Origin: Posidonia oceanica
Lineage: Eukaryota; Streptophyta; Magnoliopsida; Alismatales; Posidoniaceae
NCBI GenBank assembly: GCA_037176725.1
Contig: JAZBRS010000075.1
Span: 72,604,001 to 72,668,000 of the forward strand
Reading direction: 5' to 3'
Length of the DNA stretch: 64,000 bases
Under the pieces are notes generated by a model, which was not told the origin of the DNA, ran no database searches, and saw only the letters and a program-made list of their open reading frames with translations. This document shows, piece by piece, positions 19,401-29,166 of this stretch; position 1 is the first letter of the stretch; each line of letters begins with the position of its first letter. The position numbers and the translations under genes are program-made.

Positions 19401-22010
19401 TCGGCAGTGTCGGAGTCGGCCGGTGCTCGTTGTCTGGTTGCTGCGGTGGACTCCGGGGGCTCGCGACGGTTGGATCGTCTTCAGGACGTTGCTCCGGTGC
19501 TTCTCGGCCGATCAGGCGGGAGTTCTGCAGCTTGACAGGAGATCTGGCGCTTGTGGGTCGACTGCGAGCTGCCGGAGGCCGGGGGAGTTGTCTGCTGCTC
19601 CTCGGGATCAGGCGGGGCCTCCGGTGGCTTGCTGGAATGCTGGCGAAGGGGTTTGGATAGTTAGCTGAGGGTTCTGGAGCGTGTGGAGCGGGTTTGAAGG
19701 TCGGGTTGATTTCCGGGCAGTAGCCGGGCAAAGTGTTTGTTGTGGAGTTCTCCGCCGGTGGTGGGGGAGGAGGCCGAAGGTCGGGTGGCTCTGGAAGGTG
19801 GAGTCTTGGCGAGTGTCTGGGCAAAGTTTGGGGAGATGAAGCAGCCTGTGGTGCGGGGAATTTCAGAATGGGTCGGTGTTGGGTTCGGTCTGGATTTCAG
19901 GAGGTTTTAGGCGAAATGCTGGGCTGTTTCTCTGTGGGAAGGAGGGGAAGAGTTGCAGGGGGCTTGGGTGAGATTGGGGAACGAATTCCGGGTTGCTCTG
20001 GAGGAGTTTCGGGCTCTGGTTTGCTGCGGAAGGAAGAGGCGGAGTTCGGGTGTTTTTTGGTGGATTTCTGAGGAAGAAGGGGTCTCTCACTCGCTCAGGA
20101 TCGCTCTGGAATGCTCTGTCCTCTCTCCCGGATGCACTCTCCTTCTTCTCCTCCCCTTTTCTCCCTGAAATGCACTCTGATTTCTCCTCTTTCTGCCCGG
20201 TTTCTGACGACTTCTATTCTTGGTTTTGCAGGTCTGCCGGCATTGAATGCCGCGGAGTGGCGATGGCAGGAGCACGGACGGAGTTCGGCGCGTGCCAGTC
20301 CAGCTCGAGCAGGAGGTGGCAGACCGGGCAGAGGTGCAGGCCAGCGATTCCTGTAGCAGCTGGCACGCGGGAGAGGGAAGGAGGAAGAAGGCGCTGTAGC
20401 TGCGGGTCGGGCTGAAGTTTGAAAAAAAAAAAAAAAAAAAGGAAAATAGGGTAACGGGCTGATGAGCCCAGTAAGGAAGAAAAGAAAAGGATAAAAGGAA
20501 GAAAGAAAGAAAGATGGAAAGAAGGAGGGAAATAAAATAGGAAAAAATAAGATAAAAATAAACAAAAATATTAGATGAATTGGGTGGTAGGTTAGGTGCT
20601 TAATTGGATTTTTTAATGACTGTTTTTAGGTTAATTAGCGTGTTTTAGGCTTGATTAGGGTTTTAGGACTTTCTTTTGTTTTTAATTTGTTTTCCACTTG
20701 ATTAAGGGTTGGTTAAATCTTTTTAAATTGTTTTTAAAATTGTGTTTTCTTGTTAAGTATTTTAGGATGTTAATTAGGATTTTTAGGATTTATTTTCATA
20801 TTAATTAAAAGGGTTTTGGGCTTTTTAGTTCTAGTCTTTTATGTTTTTCTTCTTTAAGTCTTTTGAACTATGTTTTTGATTTTTGTTTGTTAATTCTTCT
20901 TGATGTTTTTTAGTTGGATTTTTCTGGTTTGATTAAGTGTTCTTAGGTCTTTCAACTGTATTTTCTTTTTCTTTTTTAATTAAGTTTTATGTTGTTTTTT
21001 CTTATGTTTGTTACGTTAAGTCTTTTGCCTCCTTTAATTACTTATTTTAGTGTTTGATTTTTAATTCTTCTCTTTAGGGTTTGTTTTTTTTAATTCTTTT
21101 AGTGGGGTTTTTATTTTTGGTATGTTCTGACTTTATTTCAGTTTTTTACTTGATTTTACAGTATTTTCTTTTAGTTTGTTTTGCATTTTTTAGTTTGCAT
21201 GCTTGATTTTCTTTTTAGCTTGATTTAGTTAAGTTTGAGTTTTTAATCATTTATTTAATGTTTTTTAGTTGCTTTTCTTGGAATTCTGATTTGTTTCTTT
21301 TATGTTTTGGGGTTTTACAGATTTTTAGGGATTTTTATGGTTTTTTGCAAAAGAGAGAAGAAGGAAAACGAAAAGAAGAAGAAAGGGGAAAAAGGAGAAT
21401 AAAAGAGGAAAGAGATAGGTTTGAGGGAAAAGATTTTTAAAATTCAGGGAAAAGGCTAAAAATAAAATAAAAATAAGAATAAGATAGAGAAAGGATGGGA
21501 GTACAAAGGGGGCCCACAGCCAAGCCAGAAAAGGGGCAAGAAGGGGATGAAAAGAGAGACGATAATCAGGAGAGAGAGAGGAGAGAGAAAACGATAATCT
21601 CGGAGAGAGAAAACGATAATTCAAGCAAATGGAAGGCTTAGGAGTCTCGGAAAGGGGTGAAACTTGGCGCGTGTGGGGTCTAGGGTTTCTAGTTCTGGTC
21701 CCGTAGTTTTGGTTTGGTTTTGAGGAAGTTTTGGAGGGGTTTTGAGGTGTAGAAAAAGGGTAGTTTTGCCTAAGTTTCCTAGGGTTTTTGGGAGGGGTCT
21801 GGTTTGAGATTTTGCAGGCTTTTTGGTGGGTTTGCTAAGTCATCAGGGGTGAATTTTCCTATGGATTTTGGTTGGTTTTTAGGTTCGGGAAAGGAGGGTA
21901 ATCCTAGGTCAGGTTTGGGCTTGTTTTGAGGGGAAAGAAGGAGAGGGAGGTGTAGATTTGGGTCTAGATTCGGGTCCAGCAGCCACCGGAAGGTTCCAAG
22001 CGATCCAGCC
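16412..22010 (-). repeat. 5' LTR of the Tat/Ogre element, ~5.6 kb, outer tip missing
   Basis: The inner edge is set by the primer site. The outer ~20 bp present in the other LTR (TGTTGACACC...) are missing at 22010. From left to right it contains a GGAAGGTGTTAGGCACCC motif familiar from Tat LTRs (~16785), the 30-bp minisatellite (17150-17945), a region peppered with AATGCAA words (18240-19010), a GC-rich block (19080-20430), a T-rich block (20570-21340) and a purine-rich block. Low-complexity ORFs on both strands are not genes. Confidence 0.85.
17150..17945. repeat. 30-bp minisatellite inside the LTR
   Basis: About 25 copies of a 30-bp unit resembling GCACGCAAAACGGTGCAAGA plus AAACTAAAGG. 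Two or three unit types (AAACTTGAAG, CAAAGAAGCG and AAACAAGACTG tails) alternate in a partly regular order. The copies become irregular toward 17040. Because 30 is a multiple of three and the unit lacks stops, long frames stay open on both strands: QNGARK-type repeats on plus, FAPFC-type repeats on minus. The matching part of the other LTR lies outside the window. Confidence 0.92.
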
Positions 22011-22031
22011 TTGTTTTGAGGAAAAAGAAGG
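22011..22031. other. Join between two LTRs with local duplication
   Basis: Bases 22011-22031 (TTGTTTTGAGGAAAAAGAAG...) copy 21921-21941 of the first LTR with two mismatches. The last part, AAAGAAGGA, also occurs in the second family's LTR (near 27052). The first element's last ~20 LTR bases and the second element's first ~115 LTR bases are both absent. Confidence 0.7.
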
Positions 22032-23174
22032 AATAAAAATGATAAAAGATAAAAAGAAATGCAAATTCAAGGATATAAGAAATGCAAATCTGTGCAAGAT
22101 ATCAAATACACTTTTTCCACGTGTGTGAATACGAGAAGGAAGATATGACAACAGAATTAACCAAGTTGGAGACAAATCAGGGTCAGCTGGCGCCTCCGAG
22201 GCGTCCAAGTGCACAACTGGCGCCTCCTAGGCGCCCGTAGAATATATTGTTGACTCAGTCTTTGGCAGTCACATATATCACTTGGAAATATCTTGTAATT
22301 GAAATTAAATTTCATGATTTGTAGCCGGATTTGTCTCTATGATAGCCAAGGCCTTGTAAGTCTATAAAAGGGACCCATTGTGTAAACCCTAGGGAGGCTT
22401 CATCCTCCACATTAGGCTTAGACTTTCTTCTTCCATTGTTTTAGAGTTCTTCAAGTTTATTTTCTGTAATCATGGTATTTTATTAATACAAATTCATTTC
22501 TTTATCTTAATTATGTTTTGCTCTTCTCTTTCCCTTTCTTTTATTTTGATGTTTTCCAATATCATACTTGTCTAAGTTTCTAGATCTAGGGTTTAGATGA
22601 AGTTTATGTACTTGCATATGTTGTGATTAAATTCCTCTTTGTCTTCTCATGCTTAAATGCTATGATTATGTAGACTGGATGTAAATTACATAAATCATTC
22701 ATTATTCGATAAACTTTGATATATTAATATTTATAATATCTTTTTAATCTATGCTTACGGAAGAATAACTTGGGAGTTGTGTATATAATCTCAGATCTAT
22801 CATATATCATTTAATTTAGTTTGATTTATGTGATTTTATCTTAGGACTTGATAATCTATGGTGCATTACATACAGATTATGCTTGTTAGGATAAGAACCA
22901 TTGGGTTAAATTATTTAGATAATAAAGAGAGACAGAGAGTGGATTTAATCATGCATATTGTATTTTACATAAAAGGATTCGAAATCGTAGGTTTTAATTA
23001 ATTTGATTACATCTTCTAGTTTTAGTTCTTAATCATCATCACTCTCAAACTCCTTTCAATAACTGATAATTAATCTCTGTGTTTTGAAACTCTATTATCT
23101 GTGGGATCGACCCGTATTTTGCATACGTACTACATATTACACCGTGCACTTGCGGTTAATTAAAATTCACATCA
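22024..23174 (+). repeat. Left LTR of the LARD-like element, 5'-truncated
   Basis: Closely similar to 27040-28200. It ends ATTAAAATTCACATCA at 23174. A TATA-like TATAAAAG lies at 22363-22370, followed by GGGACCCATTGTGTAAACCC, a likely transcription start area. Its first ~115 bp are lost at the join with the neighbouring LTR. Confidence 0.88.
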
Positions 23175-23178
23175 AGTT

Positions 23179-23198
23179 TTTAACGCCGTTGTCGGAGA
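23179..23198 (+). other. Primer binding site, degenerate tRNA-Asp type
   Basis: TTTAACGCCGTTGTCGGAGA starts five bases after the LTR end. The plant tRNA-Asp(GUC) complement is TGGCGCCGTTGCCGGGGA, so several positions have changed. Confidence 0.7.
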
Positions 23199-23425
23199 AT
23201 AGTGTTTTATAACAATGATTTATTGTCGGTTATTTCTTTCTTTCTGTTTTTATTTTAAAAAAAAATTTGTTATTTTAATCTTTCTTTTCGTTTTTATCTA
23301 AAAAAGGAAAAAATTAAAAAAAAAAGAAAAGAAGAAGTTCAAGTAAGTTCTTTATTTCTGAATTTTTTTTTTAATTTTTCCTGAATTTTTCAAGATTATT
23401 TCAATTATTATCTGATTCATATATT

Positions 23426-23926
23426 TTGTTGGAATTTTCTTGATCTCAAAAGTAAAAAAAAGAAGAAGAGATATTTAAAGTTGAACTTAAATTCAAAAAT
23501 TCATGATAAATTAGAAACCTACTTTCTAGGACATGCATCATATCTTGTGCATCTAGATATAGATTTTCTATTTTTTGAATTTAAATTTCATCATATCTTG
23601 TTAGATTTTTCGTTATCTCAAAAGTAAAAAGAAGAGATATTTAAAGTTGATTTAAATTCAAAAATTCATGATAAGATAAAAACCTACTTTCTAAGACATG
23701 CATCATATCTTATGCATCTAGATATAGATTTTTTATTTTTGGAATTTAAATTTCATTATATCTTGTTGGATTTTTCGTGATCTCAAAAGTAAAAAAAAAA
23801 TGTTATTTAAAGTTGAACTTAGATTCAAAAATTCATGATAAGATAGAAACCTACTTTCTAGGACATGCATCATATCTTGTGCATCTAGATATAGATTTTC
23901 TAATTTTGAAATTTAAATCTTATTAT
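23426..23926 (+). repeat. Three tandem copies of a ~165-bp unit in the leader
   Basis: Copies begin near 23426, 23598 and 23762, each with TTGTTGGATTTTTCGTGATC-like starts, then GTAAAAA...TATTTAAAGTTGAA, CATGCATCATATCTTGTGCA and GATATAGATTTTCTA. They differ at a few percent of bases. Confidence 0.85.
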
Positions 23927-24633
23927 TGGAGATTGTTGGAGGAAAGATACATGTTTTTATCTTAATTTCTTGCATATTAAAGCACGTAGTTTGTAGGAGA
24001 GAACAACTTATTTATGCATCCTTAATTGTATATCATATCTCAAAGTACCTAAGAGCATAACCCATAACACAATATAAGGTGGGGATTTCATCACCCTTCC
24101 TTAGCCCAAAAACAACAATATCAAGCATAAAGCATTGATTCAAGCCTAAATTAAAATTAAGTAGGCATTAGCCCCTAGGATTCGAGCTCAATAGGACAAG
24201 AGAGCTTAAGGGTGAATCAAATTTAAAATTCTTTTCCTACTTGGTGTCTAGAAAAGTGGTTCACAATGTTACACCTTAAAAGGCAAGTGATTATTTAATT
24301 AGGTCCGTTGCTCAAGCACGAGGAGCCTCCCACTTTTCTCTACTAATCTAGCCAATTGGGTTAGAGAATTTTGATTTGAGAATCTCGAATGTTAACTTGG
24401 AAGTTAGGAGCTGTCTAGTTGTTTTTAGGTCAACCTTATTTCTAGGGCTTCTTTCCTTTGTGTGCTAGACTAGGTTTCTTTATCTCTCCTATATATAGAA
24501 TCAGGATTTCACTTCTCATTTCCTAGAATCTTCTCATCTTCTTTAGGGTTTCGTCATCTCTAATCTATGTCAGTCGGTTACACTAATTTGGGTTAGAAAT
24601 TTTACTTTCAAATTCGAACCCAATAATTTAAAA

Positions 24634-25596
24634 ATGGCTGAAGAATTAAAATACTCATCCTGAACCCTAAGAGGTAGATATTCATATGTTGAAGGATATT
24701 CAATGAATCAAGTTGGATATAGATTTGAACATTTCAATTATGTGGCCCAAAGACCTTGGAATGAGTTAAGTGACCCTTATGCCTAAAATTACAATTTAAA
24801 ATGAGGTCAACCTAATTTCTTATGGGCCCAAAGATCATATGACGAAGGGTCTAGCTTCAATGAAGTCTAATCTCATTACTTTGAACCTTATCCATATTCA
24901 GACCCATAATACATTTCAACCTTTCCTCCTCTAGATAGTCAACAAGAAGATAAAATTAGGTTAACAAGTCTAGAAAAGAGCCTAGAAGAGCTAGTGGAAG
25001 CAAGTATACAAACCTCTATCAACATAACTGCCGACACTCATGTCATAGCTTGTTTAGAAACGCAGTTAGGTTAACTAATCAATGTTATAAAGGAGAGAGA
25101 GGAATTGAACTTTCTTGCTCAACATGTAAACTCCTCTGATCAACGCTGTACTGTCCAAATAATGCCTGAAGTAGAAACCCAAGTCCAAGTAGATGAGCCC
25201 ACTAAAGAACCAATTGGCCAGGTAGACTAATTCATTACAAAGGTTTCCCTTTCAAGTGATTCTACTGCGAAAAAACCTCAACCTATCGTTCTTATGTCTC
25301 CACCTGAGCCCTCATCATTACCATCTACTATAAGACCATTAGAGCTATGTGTCAAGCCATATCATTCAGCTCTAGTCAATTATGAACTCAAGCCCTCATT
25401 TCTTATTCAATTAAATTACATGGGCTTATCCGATCTAATTTCAGCATTTTAGGAAATTCATGAAGCCCGATTAAGAGAAGTCCAATGGTGGCTTGAATAA
25501 GCCGAAAAAGAAATTACAAAAGTCCGACCGCCTCCTTGGCCAGATTGAGATTGTGCCCTAGAAATTGATGAGGTCGTGGATTTTCATGCACCTTAA
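24634..25596 (+). pseudogene. Decayed gag-like frame of the LARD-like element
   Basis: From ATG 24634 to TAA 25594-25596 one phase reads through 321 codons with coherent protein-like composition and ten internal stops (six TAA, one TAG, three TGA) but no visible frame change. Early residues include YSYVEGYSMNQVGYRFEHFN and NELSDPYA, Tyr/Asn-rich. A middle helix has SLEKSLEELVEASIQTSI, followed by an acidic Pro-rich tail. The pattern recalls the C-terminal part of plant gag proteins that end in a leucine-rich 'LE-x-Q-x-GQL' helix. Context suggests several stops replaced glutamine codons. I cannot name the family. Confidence 0.6.
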
Positions 25597-26910
25597 TTGT
25601 GAATATGTATAAAATGTACATAACTTTTCTTTTCTTAGCAATAGAAGCACTCCATCTCGAATCAGGTATCATTATTCTAACTTTAATGGTATTGTATTAA
25701 TCATATCATTTATTGCATACATTGAGGACAATGCATGGTTAGGTGTGGGGGGGTGTCTTCTTTGCCGCTTTTTCATTTTCTTTAGTTAGAGTCTTTTGTG
25801 TGTCATTTCATTTTATTTTATTTTTCTAAATCTTAGACTTGATTTTTTTCTTTTCATTTTCTTTAGTTAGGATATTCTGTATATCTTTTCTCTAAAAATA
25901 AATAAAACAAAAACAAATTATGAATTATCCGTAATAATTTAGCTAGCTAGGGTTGGATAAGTGACTTTGAGTTGGAGTTCAAAGGTAAAACTTATAGAAT
26001 GGAATCTCTCAAACCCTAGAGTGGAGACAAAATCTAAAAAATAGCATCATCTGAATTATCTTTAAGCACATGTGTACCTTATCTTGCACTTACACTTTAG
26101 TCCTTAACTATGGAGAATAAAGAAAGACCTGAAACACTAGAGCATCAAAAGATAAAAAGAAGAAGAAAAAGAGATTGCTGAAAGTCTAACAATCACTAAG
26201 TAACTGGGTAACCGTGCCTCAAGAAGCATTGGATATTCACGTAAAAATGTGCTTGGAGGACAAAAAGCATGGAAAAGAAAAATCTTATCTTTGTGGCCTT
26301 GGTTACTTGAGTGATTAAGTCCTTAGAGGTGTCTCAACACTTGGTGTTCTAAAGCCATCTGGTTAGGGAATCACTGACCTAAAGCTCGATAAATAGGTAG
26401 CCAAGAAAAAGCTTAAAAAAACAAGAATAAAGTTCTCTAAATTATTCAAATGAGATGTAAAGATGCTCAGATTGGACTTGAAAATCATTATTAAGGACTA
26501 TTTTCACAAGCACAGGGTACATGTGAATCAAATGTAAAGAATGATGATGTGAAAGATAGGAAAGAGTCTCCATGACATAAGGAGGAGAGAGAGATCTTGA
26601 CTTGAGGTAAAGCTGGAGAATAAAGACTCAAGGTATTTTAGAAGCTTACTAACTTGTTAAAATATTATGGATTGTGATAGTATAAATAACTTTTCTATTT
26701 TTCTTTATTTTTTCCATTTCTTCTGAGATTTTGTGGGTAGATCCGCTGCAAACCCTCACGAGACACCACTCGTCCACTAGGGCAACCTAGGGGTTTAAAG
26801 GCTTGTTGCACGTGTTAAGTGCAATCGCGATTCTTGCAAAAGTGAGTTACGATTTTCTTTATATTTTTTTTTTTTGTTTGAGTCAGTTTTGCTCGAGGGC
26901 TAGCAAAAGA
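25597..26910 (+). other. 3' untranslated interior of the LARD-like element
   Basis: No gene seen. It includes ATTGAGGACAATGCATGG followed by a G-run (25727-25752), a phrase I recognise from similar plant elements, and AT-rich unique sequence. Confidence 0.5.
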
Positions 26911-26926
26911 TAGGTATGGGGGTATT
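26911..26926 (+). other. Polypurine tract of the LARD-like element
   Basis: TAGGTATGGGGGTATT directly precedes the LTR start TGATGAGCC. Confidence 0.75.
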
Positions 26927-28200
26927 TGATGAGCCTATTATTCTTACATGTTTTATGGCCCATATTTATATCTTTTGTTCATAAATAATATTACTCGAGG
27001 TATTTTGTATAATTTGTGCAGGAACTTTGGACTTGAAGAGAAAAGAGATAAAGAAGGAAGAAAAATGATAAAAGATAAAAAGAAATGCAAATCCAAGGAT
27101 ACAAGAAATGCAAATCCGTGCAAGATATCAAATACACTTTTTCCACGTGTGTGAATACGAGGAGGAAGATAAGACAACAGAATTAACTAAGTTGGAGACT
27201 AATCAGGGCCAGCTGGCGCCTCCCAGGCACCCAAGTGCACAACTGGCGCCTCCCAAGCGCCTGTAGAATATATTGTTGACTCAGTTTTTGACGGTCACAT
27301 AGATCACTTGGAAATATCTTGTAATTGAAATTAAGTTTCATGATTGGTAGTCAAATTTGTTTCCATGATAACCAAGGCCTTGTAAGCTTATAAAAGGGAC
27401 CCATTATGTAAACCCTAGGGAGACTTCATCTTCCACATTAGGCTTAGACTTTATTCTTCCATTGTTTTAGAGTTCTTCAAACTTATTTTCTGTAATTAAG
27501 GTATTTTATTAATACAAGTTCATTTCTTTATCTTAATTATGTCTTGCTCTTCTCTTTCCCTTTCTTTTATTTTGATGTTTTCCAATATCATGCTTGGCTA
27601 AGTTTCTTGATATAGGATTTAGATGAAGTTTATGTACTTGCATATGTTGTGATTAAGTTCCTCTTTGTCTTCTCATGCTTAAATGCTATGATTATGTAGA
27701 CTGGATGTATATTACATAGATCATTCATTATTCGATAAACTTTGATAGATTAATATTGATAATATCTTTTTAATCTATGCTTGGGGAAGAATAACTTGGG
27801 AGTTGTGTATATAATCTCAGATCTATCATATATCATTTGATTTAGTTTGATTTGTGTGATTTTATCTTAGGACTTGATAATCTATGGTACATTGCATACA
27901 GATTATGCTTGTTAGGATAAGAACCATTGAGTTAAACTATTTAGATAATAAAGAGAGACAGAGAGTGGATTTAATCATGCATATTGTATTTTACATAAAT
28001 AGATTCGAAATCCTAGGTTTTAATTAATTTGATTACATTTTCTAATTTTAGTTCTTAATCATCATCACTCTCAAACTGCTTTCAATAACTGATAATTAAT
28101 CTCTGTGTTTTGAAACTCTATTTTCTGTGGGATCGACCCGTATTTTGCATACGTACTACATAGTACACTGTACACTTGTGGTTAATTAAAATTCACATCA
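26927..28200 (+). repeat. Right LTR of the LARD-like element (1274 bp)
   Basis: Starts TGATGAGCCTATT and ends ATTAAAATTCACATCA. TATAAAAG lies at 27389-27396. This complete copy sets the LTR length. The outer solo LTR at 29167-31662 has the same length once its own insertion is removed. Confidence 0.9.
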
Positions 28201-28519
28201 CTTACCAAGGTAAGGAAGGGTGAGGTCAAATGTGTAGAGGAATGATCCATTCTCTAGTAACCCTGAACTGTCAAGTGATTCAAGGTCAATACAACAATAA
28301 AGATAGTAGCAATCAAATTGGTTCCATGGTGGTCATGTTCCACAACATTTCCCCTCTCAAGCTTGATTTGGAATGCAGCAACATCAACAACAAGAAGTCA
28401 ACTAAGGTTCTTCTCAAGAACAACATCTACAGCAGCAACAACAACAGATCAATTTAAGTCAAATGTGGAGCGTAGATGAGTGGTTTGGGTTATGAGTTGT
28501 CAAATTATGCAACAACAGC

Positions 28520-28970
28520 AACTTGGTTGTCTTTTTTTGTGATCAAAACAATGATCGGTAGATTTAGCTAATGATCTTTTTTGAGATCAAAACAATGATC
28601 AATAGATATTGTTATTTTTTAGATCAAAATAATGATCTAAAGATAGTTTAATGGTCTTTCTGTGTAGAAAGTCTTTCTATTTAGCTAATGATCTTTTTGT
28701 GTGGCTAATGGTCTTTTTTGTATCTAGTTTGTCTATTAGTGGCTACTGTTATTTTTGATATCAAAATAATGATCTAAATATATTGAAAGTGAACTTTAAA
28801 CAGGTGATGACTTCTTTGTGATGACTTTTCTATGATGATCAATTGAAGGAGTTTGTTTTGATCTTTTTTATATCAAAAGAATGATCAGTAGATATTGTTA
28901 TTGCTACTTATCTAATGGTCTTTCTTTTTGAATCTTTATGTTTAGCTTTGTGTAAATAAAACATCGAACA
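28520..28970. repeat. Degenerate ATGATC-centred repeats
   Basis: Words such as GATCAAAACAATGATC, AATGATCTTTTT and TAATGGTCTTTCT recur every 50-70 bp. Many units are short inverted repeats (GATC...GATC). Period and phase are irregular. Confidence 0.55.
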
Positions 28971-29049
28971 CTTGAAATACATTGATTGTTCCACTGTTAC
29001 TAATATTTCAGCCAGCACACTAATACACAACTAATTATTCTGCTTACCT

Positions 29050-29166
29050 AATAGTCTTTCTATTGATACAATGATTCTTTCTATTGATACACGACTGATA
29101 CATTGATTATTTCTATTGATACACAATTGATTCTTTCTATTGATACACAACTGATACATTGATTGT
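29050..29166. repeat. Tandem TTCTATTGATACACAACTGA repeat
   Basis: Four to five degenerate copies of a 25-40 bp unit based on TTCTTTCTATTGATACA and ACTGATACATTGATT lie directly before the solo LTR. Confidence 0.65.

Larger units (their letters stand above)
1..22010 (-). mobile_element. Giant Tat/Ogre-type Ty3-gypsy LTR retrotransposon, nearly complete
   Basis: The element reads right to left. The order on the minus strand is 5' LTR (22010-16412), tRNA-Arg-type PBS, gag, protease, RT, RNase H, second RNase H, integrase, an extra ORF, tandem repeats, PPT and 3' LTR (1798 to beyond base 1). The ~5.6-kb LTR, 14.6-kb interior, dual RNase H and repeat-rich 3' region are known traits of the Tat/Ogre lineage. 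I count by eye about ten single-base differences plus a poly-A length change between the two LTR copies over ~1.78 kb, so the insertion is young. The left end lies outside the window. The right LTR lacks about its last 20 bp at a join with another element, so no target duplication can be read. Confidence 0.9.
22024..28200 (+). mobile_element. Non-autonomous LARD-like LTR element, tRNA-Asp primed
   Basis: Similar LTRs (22024-23174, 5'-truncated, and 26927-28200) enclose 3.75 kb. A tRNA-Asp-like primer site follows the left LTR, and a G-rich polypurine tract precedes the right LTR. The interior has no RT, integrase or protease trace; it holds one decayed ~320-codon frame and long AT-rich UTR-like sequence. 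The right end is followed by CTTAC, but the matching left duplication is lost. The LTR carries repeated CTGGCGCCTCC words (22188, 22216, 27214 and 27243), giving four GGCGCC palindromes. Confidence 0.85.
28201..29166. other. AT-rich repetitive spacer, no supported gene
   Basis: The first 280 bp contain a CAA/CAG-rich stretch (28375-28455) that could be a remnant of a Gln-rich coding end; I cannot assign it. The rest is made of degenerate short repeats, listed separately. Confidence 0.4.
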
